In this document: one piece after another, positions 16,958-25,720 of the stretch
Layout of the letters: each line of letters starts with the position of its first letter
Position numbering within the stretch: position 1 is the first letter of the stretch
Assembly (NCBI RefSeq): GCF_014635825.1
Contig: NZ_BMDO01000003.1
Span: forward strand, 124,001 to 188,000
From: Mucilaginibacter galii
GTDB lineage: Bacteria; Bacteroidota; Bacteroidia; Sphingobacteriales; Sphingobacteriaceae
Length of the DNA: 64,000 bases
Direction of reading: 5' to 3'
The notes under the pieces: model-generated
What the model was told of the DNA's origin: nothing
Database searches by the model: none
The model's input: the letters and a program-made list of their open reading frames with translations, nothing else
Translations under genes and position numbers: made by a program

Positions 16958-18205
16958 TTAAACGGAGGCTTTAAGGTTGGCTGCGCGTGCCCGCCTGAAA
17001 CTGCGGATAGCCAGCAACGAACTTACCAGCATCAATACGGCACCCATCAGGAAAGGTGCACCGGGAAAGAGGAAAGGCGCACTTTTGCTGGTAAACCAGG
17101 CAAAAAGCGTGGTCATTAATGGCGGACCAATGATCGAGGTAACGCTGATCAAACTGGTTAAGCCACCCTGTAGTTCGCCTTGCTCGTTAGGCGGTATCTG
17201 ATTGCTGATCAACCCTTGTAAGGCCGGGCCGGCAATACCACCAAGGCAATAAGGTATCAATATGGCAAACATCATCCAGCTTTGGTTGGCAAACGCAAAC
17301 AAGAACAGGCCAATGCTGTAAAGCAGCAGCCCAATTACAATACTCTTTTTTTGCCCCAGTTTAGGAATTGTCACTCTAATAAGCAGCCCCTGCACCAAGC
17401 CCGACATTAAACCCACAAAGCCCAAAGAGTAGCCCACCAAACTCTCGCTCCATTTAAAGCGCTCCATGGTGAAAAACGTCCAGGTGCTTTGCACGGCATG
17501 GGCAGCTATGTAAATGAGGATGAGGGAGGCAATTAAGCCGCTAATAGCAGGGTACTTTTTGAGTTGCATCAATGAGCCTACCGGGTTAGCACGTTTCCAC
17601 TCAAACTCGCGGCGGTGCTCTTTTGATAAAGACTCGGGTAAAATAAAGTAACCATAAGCCGCGTTGAGCAAAGCCAAGCCGGCTGCGGCTAAAAAGGGAA
17701 GCTTCACACTGTACTGGCCCAGCACTCCACCCAACACCGGACCTATAATAAAGCCGATACCAAAGGCGGCACCAATAATACCAAAGTTTTGTGCCCTTTT
17801 TTCGGGGGTGCTCACATCGGCAATGTAAGCCGATGCCGTGGTGAAGCTGGCACCGGTTATCCCCGCTATAATACGGCCTATAAATAGCCACCAAATGGTA
17901 GGGGCAAAGGCCAAAAAAGTATAATCGATACCAAAACCTAACAACGAACCCAGCAATACCGGCCTGCGGCCATATTTATCGCTTAGGTTACCCAACACCG
18001 GCGAAAACAGGAATTGCATAATGGCGTAAGCAAAGGTGAGCCAGCCGCCGTAACGTGCAGCATCGCTCAAATTGCCATGTATTAAATGCTCAATTAACTT
18101 AGGAAAAACCGGGATCACGATACCAAAGCCGGTAACATCGATGAGTAGTGTAATGAAAATAAAGCCTAAAGCAGCCTCACGTTTAGGTTGTGCAGGTTGG
18201 TTCAT
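16958..18205 (-). CDS. TCR/Tet-type MFS transporter (paralogue 1)
   Basis: 415 aa, twelve predicted spans. [16 protein letters not shown] and motif A ([19 protein letters not shown]) place it with TetA-like MFS exporters. It aligns along its whole length with the following gene (shared [71 protein letters not shown]), so the pair came from a local duplication and has diverged considerably. A 68-bp gap separates it from its paralogue; co-transcription is likely. The substrate is unknown. Confidence 0.88.
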   Translation of the reverse strand: MNQPAQPKREAALGFIFITLLIDVTGFGIVIPVFPKLIEHLIHGNLSDAARYGGWLTFAYAIMQFLFSPVLGNLSDKYGRRPVLLGSLLGFGIDYTFLAFAPTIWWLFIGRIIAGITGASFTTASAYIADVSTPEKRAQNFGIIGAAFGIGFIIGPVLGGVLGQYSVKLPFLAAAGLALLNAAYGYFILPESLSKEHRREFEWKRANPVGSLMQLKKYPAISGLIASLILIYIAAHAVQSTWTFFTMERFKWSESLVGYSLGFVGLMSGLVQGLLIRVTIPKLGQKKSIVIGLLLYSIGLFLFAFANQSWMMFAILIPYCLGGIAGPALQGLISNQIPPNEQGELQGGLTSLISVTSIIGPPLMTTLFAWFTSKSAPFLFPGAPFLMGAVLMLVSSLLAIRSFRRARAANLKASV

Positions 18206-18358
18206 AATTAATGTAAATAAAGCTTTTTTATTTTGAATATTGATGTTAGCTAAGGCATTTTTCTATGTGTGTGGCCGTTCTGAACGTTAAAAAGCATTCA
18301 TAATACCCAACAGGTAATATGATGTAAGACAGCCCATCGATATAAATATATAAAATAA

Positions 18359-18401
18359 ACTTTCAATAATATTTGAAAGTTCAATAAAATACATACATTT
18401 G
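18359..18401 (+). promoter_or_regulatory. Promoter with overlapping palindromic operator
   Basis: TTTG (18372-18375), 18 bases, then TACATTTG (18394-18401) fit the Bacteroidota -33/-7 promoter, 44 bases before the ATG at 18446. A perfect 8-bp inverted repeat, ACTTTCAA / TTGAAAGT (18359-18366 and 18373-18380), overlaps the -33 element, with a second palindrome TTGAA-ag-TTCAA and a direct repeat TTCAATAA. This looks like a repressor site controlling the membrane operon. The divergent MFS pair could share it, but no regulator gene is adjacent. Confidence 0.55.
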
Positions 18402-18445
18402 TATTGTATTAATCAATCGAGATTTAACAAAAAAGGAGGGCAAAA

Positions 18446-18880
18446 ATGAAAGCATCAGACATCAACATTCAGCATTTAATTTTTTTGGCAGGCATTGGGC
18501 AAATATGTTTGGCTGCAGGCAGCGTGGTTATACCCAAATTATTAAACTGGGGCAAGGAAATGGCCAAGGTACAGCCGCTTATTAAGCAAATTTTTTATAC
18601 TTATGCATGTTATATCCTGGTTTTTAACTTCAGTTTTGGGCTGCTTTCTGTATTTGTTCACGCCGATCTTACCAACGGCAGCAGGCTGGCAACGCTTGTA
18701 AGTGGGTTTATCGCTGTCTATTGGATTTCACGCGTTGGCATCCAATTCTTTTATTTTGACAGGGCAAATTTCCCCACAAGCGGTTGGCATAAACTGGGAG
18801 AGGGTGTATTGGTAACACTATTCTTTTTTTTCAGCGCAGTATACAGCTATACCTTTTACTCCAACTTTATACAACTGTAA
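18446..18880 (+). CDS. Four-span membrane protein, unknown function
   Basis: 144 aa with about four hydrophobic spans (LIFLAGIGQICLAAGSVVI; FYTYACYILVFNFSFGLLSVF; LATLVSGFIAVYWISRVGIQFFYF; VLVTLFFFFSAVYSYTFY). I recognise no family. It has a strong Shine-Dalgarno sequence (AGGAGGG, 18434-18440, 5 bases before the ATG), unusual in this window, and the promoter/operator above. Its stop is 3 bases before the MBOAT-like gene, so the two are translationally linked and it may be a subunit or accessory of that enzyme. Confidence 0.7.
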   Translation: MKASDINIQHLIFLAGIGQICLAAGSVVIPKLLNWGKEMAKVQPLIKQIFYTYACYILVFNFSFGLLSVFVHADLTNGSRLATLVSGFIAVYWISRVGIQFFYFDRANFPTSGWHKLGEGVLVTLFFFFSAVYSYTFYSNFIQL

Positions 18881-18883
18881 GCC

Positions 18884-19852
18884 ATGAAAATTGAGCTGTT
18901 AACCCTGCTTCATTTTGCGCTGTTAAATGCAAGCTTGGTTTTTGTGGGTTACGTTTTAGTGAAAAGGCAGCAGCTTTTACTTAGCTGGCTGCTGTTGCTA
19001 CTTGGCGTAGGCGATGTCTATTTTGCTTTTGCAGCCGTGCATCCTATAATACAAATGCTGGCCATTATTGCCACCACGTTTACGGGTATGAAAGTTATTG
19101 CCGTTATCTGCGAGTATAAGGGTAAAGCGCCCAATTTAACAATGCCGCAATGGCTGGCTTTTGCGGTTGGTTGGGTAGGTATGCGGGCTAAACCTTTTGA
19201 AACTTTAGGCGGTAAACCGGTGCCGCAAGCCTGGCCAATAATTAAGTTTGGTGTAAGCCGTGTTATTGCCGGGGCTGCTGTTGTTTTGTTAGCACACCAG
19301 GTAGTTGGGTTACCATGGAATACCGGTTTAACCTATACTTTGGTGAGTATAATGCTGCTTGTAGGTTTTAGCCTGATACTACATTTTGGATTGCTGGGCA
19401 TAAGCGCCGGTACCTGGCGATTGGCGGGCGTAAACACCTACGTGTTATTCAGGCAGCCTGCCAAAGCCACCAGCCTTGCCGAGTTTTGGGGCAAACGCTG
19501 GAACTTAGCTTTTAGCGAGATGACCTCTATGGCCATTTTCAGGCCGTTAAAAAACAAAACGGGCGGCACTATTGCCCTGATGCTGGCCTTCCTGTTCTCT
19601 GGTCTATTGCACGAGCTGGCACTAAGCATTCCTGTGCACAGCGGCTATGGCTTACCAACATTGTACTTCTTTATACAAGGTACTGCAGTCCTGGTAGAAA
19701 AAGCTTTGGTATTGAACAAGTTTACCTTTGTGCAGCACTGGTTTTGGGCAAGAGCATGGGTGTTTTTTTGGTTGATATTGCCCATGCCCTTGCTGTTTCA
19801 TGAGCAGTTTATTAAGCAAATTGTATGGCCGCTGGCGGGGTTAAGTTTATAA
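18884..19852 (+). CDS. MBOAT-type wax-synthase-like acyltransferase
   Basis: 322 aa polytopic membrane protein. The segment SLAEFWGKRWNLAFSEM (about residues 198-214) followed by FLFSGLLHELALSIP (about residues 238-252, with the presumed catalytic His in SGLLHEL) matches the MBOAT_2 / wax synthase domain. Members transfer acyl groups to alcohols within the membrane. The bacterial substrate is unknown; long-chain esters or an envelope lipid are possible. It is smaller than plant wax synthases only by the N-terminal spans. Second gene of the operon starting at 18446; both may act together. Confidence 0.7.
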   Translation: MKIELLTLLHFALLNASLVFVGYVLVKRQQLLLSWLLLLLGVGDVYFAFAAVHPIIQMLAIIATTFTGMKVIAVICEYKGKAPNLTMPQWLAFAVGWVGMRAKPFETLGGKPVPQAWPIIKFGVSRVIAGAAVVLLAHQVVGLPWNTGLTYTLVSIMLLVGFSLILHFGLLGISAGTWRLAGVNTYVLFRQPAKATSLAEFWGKRWNLAFSEMTSMAIFRPLKNKTGGTIALMLAFLFSGLLHELALSIPVHSGYGLPTLYFFIQGTAVLVEKALVLNKFTFVQHWFWARAWVFFWLILPMPLLFHEQFIKQIVWPLAGLSL

Positions 19853-19919
19853 AAGATTTAAATAAATAGTTAAAAAATGTCTAATATAAGCACTGACAGA
19901 TATCGCAACCTCATCCATT

Positions 19920-21584
19920 CTAACCTGGAATAACCTTTAAGGCATAAGCTACTTGCCCCAGTCTGTCGGTAGGTAAAGTAACAGTTAAAGCATCGGTATT
20001 ACGTTCCATAGCCAAAGGTTGCTTAATGCCAACCAGCTCTACGCGGCCAATTGATTTAGGATATTTACTATTCCCTGTAGAAAGATTTTTGATCCTGATC
20101 TTACCGTCGGCAGGTGTGCCCAGGGCTATGGCATACAAAATATCGCCTTTGGTGGTAAAGCGTATGTCTTCGGCGGTAAAAGGTTTGCCTTTGCCTTCGT
20201 TAAAGCCCTGTGCACTCAGAGGTGCGGCATTTTCCATAGCCGGCCCTTCGCCAAATACCGTCCATGGGCGGGTAGCATATATACATTCACTGTTTTGCTG
20301 CATCCAGGTGGTTATACCGGCTACTATAGCCTTTTCCTGCTCATCAATTGTACCATCGCCGCGCACGGGTACATTTACCAGCAGGTTACCGTTTTTGCTC
20401 ACTACATCCACAAGGGTATGGATGATGGTTTGAGCACTTTTATAACGTTTTTGGTCGTACACCCGGCGGTCATAATGCCACTGGCCAATGCAAGTATCGG
20501 TTTGCCATATAAAAGGCTCAATTTTATTGCTTTGGCCGCGCTCAATATCCCAAACCATGCATTTTTGTTGTTCGGCATCCAATATCTTACCAAAAATTAC
20601 GGCTTCTAACTGGCCCTTGTGCTTTTTTATGCTGCTGTTGTACATATGTGCAGCAATACGCAAACCTGCATCGCTAACGGGCCATAGCGGCAGGGCGGTA
20701 TCGTCAAAGTACACAAGGTCGGGCTCGTATTTATCCAGCAGTTCTATGGTGCGGTTAAAAAAGTTATCACAATATGCCTTGCTGGGTGCTACAGCGCCGT
20801 TTTGCCAGCCCCATTGTTCATGAATAGCTCCGGGGTTTTGGCTGTCTGTACTTAAAGCATGGTTTTGTGCGTATAGTTCCTGAGGGTCTAATGCATCCCA
20901 CCACTTACCCTTGCCATCAGCTTTGGTTAGTTTACCATCATAGGGTAACCCGGCCAGCGGACCGGACTTATCTGCCAGTTGTGCCGACTCGTACCAGCGC
21001 CAGGCATGTGAAGCATGCACGCTTACTCCAAAACGCATGCCGTGCTTCTTAGCAGCTTTGGCCCAACCGTCTATCAGGTCTTTTTTAGGGCCTATTTTGG
21101 TAGAGTTCCAGTTGGGCTGGTACTTGCTTTTGTAGAGGTCAAAATTATCGTGATGGTTTGCCAGGGCAAAAAAGTATTGCGCACCTGCATTTTTATATAA
21201 GCCAACCAGTTCTTCGGGGTTCCAGTTTTCGGCCTTCCACTCGTTTATAACGTCTTTAAATCCAAATTTTGAAGGATGCCCATATTTTTGCACATGAAAT
21301 TTATATTGGTCTGAGCCTTCCTGGTACATACCGCGTGCGTACCAGTCGCCATGTTCGGGTTGGCATTGTGGTCCCCAGTGTGCCCACATGCCAAACTTGG
21401 CATCCTTGAACCAGTTGGGCACCTCGTACTGCTTTAAAGAATCCCAAGTGGGTTTAAATTTACCGGCGGCAATTCCTTCGCCACGTACAATTGGATTGCT
21501 TACCTGGGCAGCCTCGGCTACTTTGGCCAGCCATAGCGCAGCCGCTGTGGCGGTAATGCCCTTAATTGCGGTTCTTCTTTTCAT
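19920..21584 (-). CDS. Alpha-L-fucosidase (GH29), Tat-type signal
   Basis: 554 aa. The N-terminus MKRRTAIKGITATAAALWLA has a twin Arg before the hydrophobic stretch and AEA near a cleavage site, consistent with Tat export. The GH29 barrel begins WFKDAKFGMWAHWGPQCQPEHGDWY. Substrate and nucleophile regions follow: NHHDNFDLYKSKY, GVSVHASHAW, and LVYFDDTALPLW with the nucleophile Asp at about residue 292. A C-terminal beta domain follows. GH29 enzymes remove alpha-fucose with retention. The gene stands alone; nearby sugar-uptake genes are not obvious. Confidence 0.88.
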   Translation of the reverse strand: MKRRTAIKGITATAAALWLAKVAEAAQVSNPIVRGEGIAAGKFKPTWDSLKQYEVPNWFKDAKFGMWAHWGPQCQPEHGDWYARGMYQEGSDQYKFHVQKYGHPSKFGFKDVINEWKAENWNPEELVGLYKNAGAQYFFALANHHDNFDLYKSKYQPNWNSTKIGPKKDLIDGWAKAAKKHGMRFGVSVHASHAWRWYESAQLADKSGPLAGLPYDGKLTKADGKGKWWDALDPQELYAQNHALSTDSQNPGAIHEQWGWQNGAVAPSKAYCDNFFNRTIELLDKYEPDLVYFDDTALPLWPVSDAGLRIAAHMYNSSIKKHKGQLEAVIFGKILDAEQQKCMVWDIERGQSNKIEPFIWQTDTCIGQWHYDRRVYDQKRYKSAQTIIHTLVDVVSKNGNLLVNVPVRGDGTIDEQEKAIVAGITTWMQQNSECIYATRPWTVFGEGPAMENAAPLSAQGFNEGKGKPFTAEDIRFTTKGDILYAIALGTPADGKIRIKNLSTGNSKYPKSIGRVELVGIKQPLAMERNTDALTVTLPTDRLGQVAYALKVIPG

Positions 21585-21710
21585 AAAACAGGTGGTTATA
21601 ATTGAGCGTAAGGTAAATGTATTATCGATGATTTTAAAATCACGCTTAAAAACAAATTTAACTACTTACCCAGGCATTCAATCGAGGAAGGCAAATCCAC
21701 TTCAAAATAA

Positions 21711-21745
21711 AAGCGGGATCTTCCTGAAGAGATCCCGCTTGTTTT
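21711..21745. terminator. Bidirectional-type hairpin downstream of the LOG gene
   Basis: AAGCGGGATC / GATCCCGCTT (21711-21720 and 21731-21740) with T-rich sequence on both sides (GTTTT on plus, TTTATTTTG on minus). It lies about 23 bases past the LOG gene stop and most likely ends that minus-strand transcript. Confidence 0.8.
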
Positions 21746-21767
21746 AAATAATACTTTAATTGTATTG

Positions 21768-22475
21768 CTAAAAATTCGGCTTCAGCAAATACTTCTCGTA
21801 GAAACGGAAGATATGATCTACTGCTTCCTGCGGAGTATCTACCAGGCGGTAAAGGTGCAAATCATCAGGGCTGATGTTGTGCTCACTATGCAGCATTTTT
21901 TCTTCCACCCATTCAAACAAACCTTTCCAATAATCAACACCTACAAACACGATAGGGAAGCGGGCAATTTTACCGGTTTGAATTAAGGTAATGGCCTCAA
22001 ATGATTCATCGAGTGTACCAAAGCCGCCGGGCAGCACGATAAAGCCCTGCGAGTATTTCATGAACATTACCTTGCGCACAAAAAAGTAATCGAACTCAAG
22101 TAGTTTATCGCGGTCGATGTATTTGTTGTGAAATTGCTCAAAAGGCAGCTCAATGTTCAACCCAACCGATTTACCACCGGCTTCGTAGGCACCTTTGTTG
22201 GCCGCCTCCATAATACCCGGACCACCGCCAGATATTACGCCGTAACCCTGCTCGGTAAGCAAACGGCCGCATTCTACCGCCATTTCATAGTAAGGGTTGT
22301 CGTTTTTGGTGCGTGCCGATCCGAAGATAGATACGCAGGGGCCTATTTTGGCCAGTTTTTCAAAGCCATCCACAAACTCGGCCATGATCTTGAAGATCTG
22401 CCATGAGTCTGACGTTTTAATTTCGTGCCAGCTTTGGTTTTGGAAAGCGTGTCTTAGTTTATCATCACCTGTCAT
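21768..22475 (-). CDS. LOG-family nucleotide 5'-monophosphate nucleosidase
   Basis: 235 aa, the Rossmann-fold LOG (TIGR00730) family. Visible signatures: CVSIFGSARTKNDNPYY, GVISGGGPGIMEAANKGAYEAGG (with PGIMEA), and FIVLPGGFGTLDESFEAITLIQTG, which contains the PGGxGTxxE motif shared by cytokinin-activating LOG and bacterial nucleosidases. Such enzymes cleave the base from nucleoside monophosphates. In a non-plant-associated bacterium purine/pyrimidine salvage is likelier than cytokinin synthesis. It starts 27 bases after the symporter gene on the same strand. Confidence 0.88.
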   Translation of the reverse strand: MTGDDKLRHAFQNQSWHEIKTSDSWQIFKIMAEFVDGFEKLAKIGPCVSIFGSARTKNDNPYYEMAVECGRLLTEQGYGVISGGGPGIMEAANKGAYEAGGKSVGLNIELPFEQFHNKYIDRDKLLEFDYFFVRKVMFMKYSQGFIVLPGGFGTLDESFEAITLIQTGKIARFPIVFVGVDYWKGLFEWVEEKMLHSEHNISPDDLHLYRLVDTPQEAVDHIFRFYEKYLLKPNF

Positions 22476-22502
22476 ATATATGTTATATCAAAAGTATAGT
22501 AA

Positions 22503-24041
22503 TTATAACGCTGCTACTTTTGTTTTAGCCTTCGACGTTAGCAGCAAGCCGGCAAAGGTAATTAATCCGTTAATTATGATAAGTTCATTGTCGAAAACAT
22601 AGCCATGCAGTAAGCTGCCAATATTCGTTTTAAGCCAAAGGAATAAACCGGTTTCTTCAGGCGAGATCTTTTCAGATGCTATTTTAAGGCAGAAGCATAT
22701 TACCGGAGACAAAGTACAAATTATGGGTACCAACTTGTCATGTACCTGCCTGTTACTCATAAAGAGTCCAAAGCCATACAAACCTAACAAGGGCCCGTAG
22801 GTAAAAGATGCAACAGTAAATATGGCGCTCACCACCGCCGAGTTATTAACGGAGTTAAAAATGATGATCGTAATAAACATCAGCAGCGAAAAAGCAATAT
22901 GCACGTAATGCCTCACCCGCACCATCGGTTTGCTGTTAGTATCCGCGCGTTTGTTAAAATTTAAAAAGTCTACACAAAAAGAGGTGGTAAGTGCCGTAAG
23001 GGCCGAATCAGTTGTAGCAAAGGTGGCAGCCGTTAATCCCAGCATAAAAACAATGGCAGGTAGTACGCCCAAATATTTAAGGGCAATGGTAGGGTAGAGG
23101 TAATCAGTTTTCTCCACGCTGATGCCGTTTTTAGCGGCATAGATGTATAGTAAGGCGCCCACGCTCAAAAAGAAGATATTGATCACCACGAAGACCGCCG
23201 TAAAGCTGAACATATTCTTTTGAGCCTCGCCAATGTTCTTGCAGCTCAGGTTCTTTTGCATGAGGTCCTGGTCAAGCCCGGTCATGGCAATGGTGATAAA
23301 TAAGCCGCCTAAAAACTGCTTGCCGAGGTGAAGCTTACTGCTCATAAAATCGTTCACAAAGAAGATCTTGGAGTAGCTGCTGTTTTTGATGGCATCGGCC
23401 GCTTCAAAAATATTATAGTCCAAACTACGGCAAATGAAGTAGATAGACAGAAAAACCGACGATACCAGGAACAGCGTTTGCAGGCTATCGGTAATTATAA
23501 TGGTTTTTAAGCCTCCTTTAAAGGTGTATGACCATATAAGCACCAGGCAAAATAGCACCGTAGCCCAAAACGGAATGCCGTAACTATCAAAGATGAATTT
23601 CTGCAAAACGATAACCACCAAATACAACCTGAACGATGACCCGATGGTACGGCTGATGAGGAAGATGGTAGCCGCCGTTTTATAGCTCCATGTGCCCAAG
23701 GCACCCTCAATATAACTGTAGATTGAAGTGAGCTGCAAACGGTAATACAGAGGTAGCAGTACGGTGGCTATGACAATGAACCCGGCCGCATTACCCAGCA
23801 CAAACTGGAAGTAAGCGAACTCATCGCCGCTGGGTGCACCCACCTTGCCGGGTACCGATATAAAAGTTACGCCGCTTAGTGCCGTGCCTATCATCCCAAA
23901 GGCTACCAGGTACCATTTAGAATTGCGGTTGGCCACAAAAAAAGTATCGTTGTCTGATGCCTTGCGCGAGGTAAGGTAGGAGATGAGGATGAGCACCAAA
24001 AAATATCCGGCTATAAATAAAAGTAAAACTCCGGGAGCCAT
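22503..24041 (-). CDS. Sodium:solute symporter (SSS family)
   Basis: 512 aa, about 13 membrane spans. The early motifs YLTSRKASDNDTFFVANRNSKWYLVAFGMIGTALSGVTFISVPG and the later GLTAATFATTDSALTALTTSFCVDFL are typical of sodium:solute symporters. These drive uptake of sugars, amino acids, vitamins or nucleosides with Na+. The substrate is not predictable. It is the first gene of a probable two-gene transcript with the LOG nucleosidase, which may hint at nucleoside or base uptake (inference). A possible minus-strand -7 box TACTTTTG lies at 24118-24125. Confidence 0.88.
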   Translation of the reverse strand: MAPGVLLLFIAGYFLVLILISYLTSRKASDNDTFFVANRNSKWYLVAFGMIGTALSGVTFISVPGKVGAPSGDEFAYFQFVLGNAAGFIVIATVLLPLYYRLQLTSIYSYIEGALGTWSYKTAATIFLISRTIGSSFRLYLVVIVLQKFIFDSYGIPFWATVLFCLVLIWSYTFKGGLKTIIITDSLQTLFLVSSVFLSIYFICRSLDYNIFEAADAIKNSSYSKIFFVNDFMSSKLHLGKQFLGGLFITIAMTGLDQDLMQKNLSCKNIGEAQKNMFSFTAVFVVINIFFLSVGALLYIYAAKNGISVEKTDYLYPTIALKYLGVLPAIVFMLGLTAATFATTDSALTALTTSFCVDFLNFNKRADTNSKPMVRVRHYVHIAFSLLMFITIIIFNSVNNSAVVSAIFTVASFTYGPLLGLYGFGLFMSNRQVHDKLVPIICTLSPVICFCLKIASEKISPEETGLFLWLKTNIGSLLHGYVFDNELIIINGLITFAGLLLTSKAKTKVAAL

Positions 24042-24071
24042 AATTTCTATAAATGTAAAATATTGGTTAAA

Positions 24072-24107
24072 AAGCCCTCCCTTCCGGGGAGGGTTTGGGA
24101 GGGGCTT
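24072..24107. repeat. Dispersed CCCTCCC/GGGAGGG repeat, family B (copy 1)
   Basis: A GC-rich palindromic stretch of the form AAGCCCTCCC...GGGAGGGGCTT. Closely related to 35513-35547. Such repeats are often found between genes in Sphingobacteriaceae and can fold strongly. Confidence 0.75.
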
Positions 24108-24257
24108 AAAGCTACTACAAAAGTATTTACCTGCCTAATTCGTGTTTGTATTATTATGAAATTTTATGAAGTTTTTTGAAGAAATAATGGATTTATACCT
24201 ACTTATATGAAGCTGCGCTGACCCAATTTGAGCCTTATTTTGTGTAAATTTGGGCAT

Positions 24258-24875
24258 ATGAATTTTTCGTCGAAGTTGCTGGAAAACGCGGTGCTTGAAT
24301 TTTCAAAACTGCCGGGCATTGGCCAAAAAACGGCCCTGCGCCTGGTGCTGCACCTGCTCAATCAGGACAAGTCCGATGTGGAGCGTTTTAGCGTAGCCAT
24401 GACCAAATTGCGCAACGAAATACAGCATTGTCGGGTGTGTTTCAACATATCCGACCATACCGTTTGCGAAATATGCGCCTCGCACAAACGCGACCGTGGC
24501 ACCATTTGCGTGGTAGAAGACACCCGCGATGTAATGGCTATAGAGAATACAAATCAGTACAACGGTGTATACCATGTACTTGGCGGACTAATTTCACCTA
24601 TGGATGGCGTAGGCCCTTCTGACCTTGAAGTAGACACTTTGGTAGAAAGAATTAAGGCAAATGAGGTAAGAGAGGTCATATTCGCCCTAAGCGCCACTAT
24701 GGAAGGCGATACTACCATCTTTTATTTGCATAAGCGTTTAAAAGATTTCAAAATAAACATCTCCACCATAGCCCGTGGCATAGCCTTTGGAGGAGAGTTA
24801 GAGTACGTGGATGAAATTACCTTAGGACGGTCAATTGCTACCCGCGTACCTTACGAAAGTTCCCTTGCCAAATAA
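24258..24875 (+). CDS. recR: Recombination protein RecR
   Basis: 205 aa from the ATG at 24258; the frame extends 10 codons upstream. RecR works with RecO/RecF in loading RecA at gaps. The helix-hairpin-helix [12 protein letters not shown], the C4 zinc finger (C-x2-C...C-x2-[18 protein letters not shown]), and the Toprim domain ([40 protein letters not shown]) are all present. A TAAATTTG box (24245-24252) ends 5 bases before the ATG, suggesting a very short or absent 5' UTR. Heads the recR-GT2-SDR cluster. Confidence 0.95.
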   Translation: MNFSSKLLENAVLEFSKLPGIGQKTALRLVLHLLNQDKSDVERFSVAMTKLRNEIQHCRVCFNISDHTVCEICASHKRDRGTICVVEDTRDVMAIENTNQYNGVYHVLGGLISPMDGVGPSDLEVDTLVERIKANEVREVIFALSATMEGDTTIFYLHKRLKDFKINISTIARGIAFGGELEYVDEITLGRSIATRVPYESSLAK

Positions 24876-24880
24876 GTGCT

Positions 24881-25720
24881 ATGAAATTATCTGTCATTAT
24901 TGTTAACCATAATACCTGTAACCTTTTAAAGCAAGCTTTGATTGCTTTAAAAGTGGCCATCCAGCAAATGGATGCCGAGGTTATTTTGGTGGATAATGCT
25001 TCGGCAGACCAATCGGTAAAGATGATCTCTACCGAATTCAGCGAGTTTCAGCTTATTGTAAATGACAAGAACGTAAGCTTTTCTAAAGCCGCAAATCAGG
25101 GTATTAAAGAGGCCACAGGCAGCCATATACTGCTCCTGCATCCGAGTATTATAGTGGGCGAAGATACACTGGATAAGATCCTTGATTTTATGAAGCTTCA
25201 CCCTGATACCGGAGGCGTATCTGTGCGTATGCTGGATGCAGAAGGACATTTTGTGCCAGAATCTAAAAAGAGCATGCCCGATAACTGGATCAACTTCTTC
25301 AAATACACAGGCTTATCCAAACTATTTTCTAAGTCACAGTTATTTAGCCACCATTACAAGGCAGGTTGGGTAGAAGAGTTTGAGAATACCGAAACCGATG
25401 TTTTGAATAACTGCTTTATGCTGCTGCGTAAGGATGCATTAAGCGAAATTGGGTTGTTTGATGAGCGTTTTGTTGTTTACGGGCAAGATATTGATCTTTC
25501 TTACCGCATCAGGCTGGCCGGGTTTAAGAACTTCTATTTTGCTAAAACTTTCGTTATTCAGCAACATACTTCACCGGTATCTAAAGCAAGCATGTATTAT
25601 ATCAGGAACTTTTATGGCGCAATGCTTATTTTCGCCGCAAAATATTTATTCAGGATGCCCGAGCTACGCATGAAAGCGATGCCAAGGTGGTCTTCGTCAG
25701 CATATGAACTTAAGCAATAA
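24881..25720 (+). CDS. Glycosyltransferase family 2
   Basis: 279 aa. GT-A fold inverting transferase: LSVIIVNHNTCNLLKQAL at the start, then VILVDNASADQS, NVSFSKAANQGIKEATGSHILLLHPSIIV, and the later FDERFVVYGQDIDLSYRIRLAGF with the DxD-like and catalytic-base acidic residues. This resembles rhamnosyl- and cell-surface glycosyltransferases. The donor sugar is unknown. It starts 5 bases after recR, and the next gene overlaps its end by 17 bases. Confidence 0.88.
   Translation: MKLSVIIVNHNTCNLLKQALIALKVAIQQMDAEVILVDNASADQSVKMISTEFSEFQLIVNDKNVSFSKAANQGIKEATGSHILLLHPSIIVGEDTLDKILDFMKLHPDTGGVSVRMLDAEGHFVPESKKSMPDNWINFFKYTGLSKLFSKSQLFSHHYKAGWVEEFENTETDVLNNCFMLLRKDALSEIGLFDERFVVYGQDIDLSYRIRLAGFKNFYFAKTFVIQQHTSPVSKASMYYIRNFYGAMLIFAAKYLFRMPELRMKAMPRWSSSAYELKQ

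Noticed and set aside
15651-18205. Tetracycline resistance genes
   Set aside because: TetA-like motifs are shared by many MFS exporters; nothing indicates tetracycline as the substrate, and there is no TetR gene beside them.
21768-22475. Cytokinin biosynthesis gene
   Set aside because: PGGxGTxxE is shared with general nucleotide nucleosidases, and no isopentenyltransferase gene is near.
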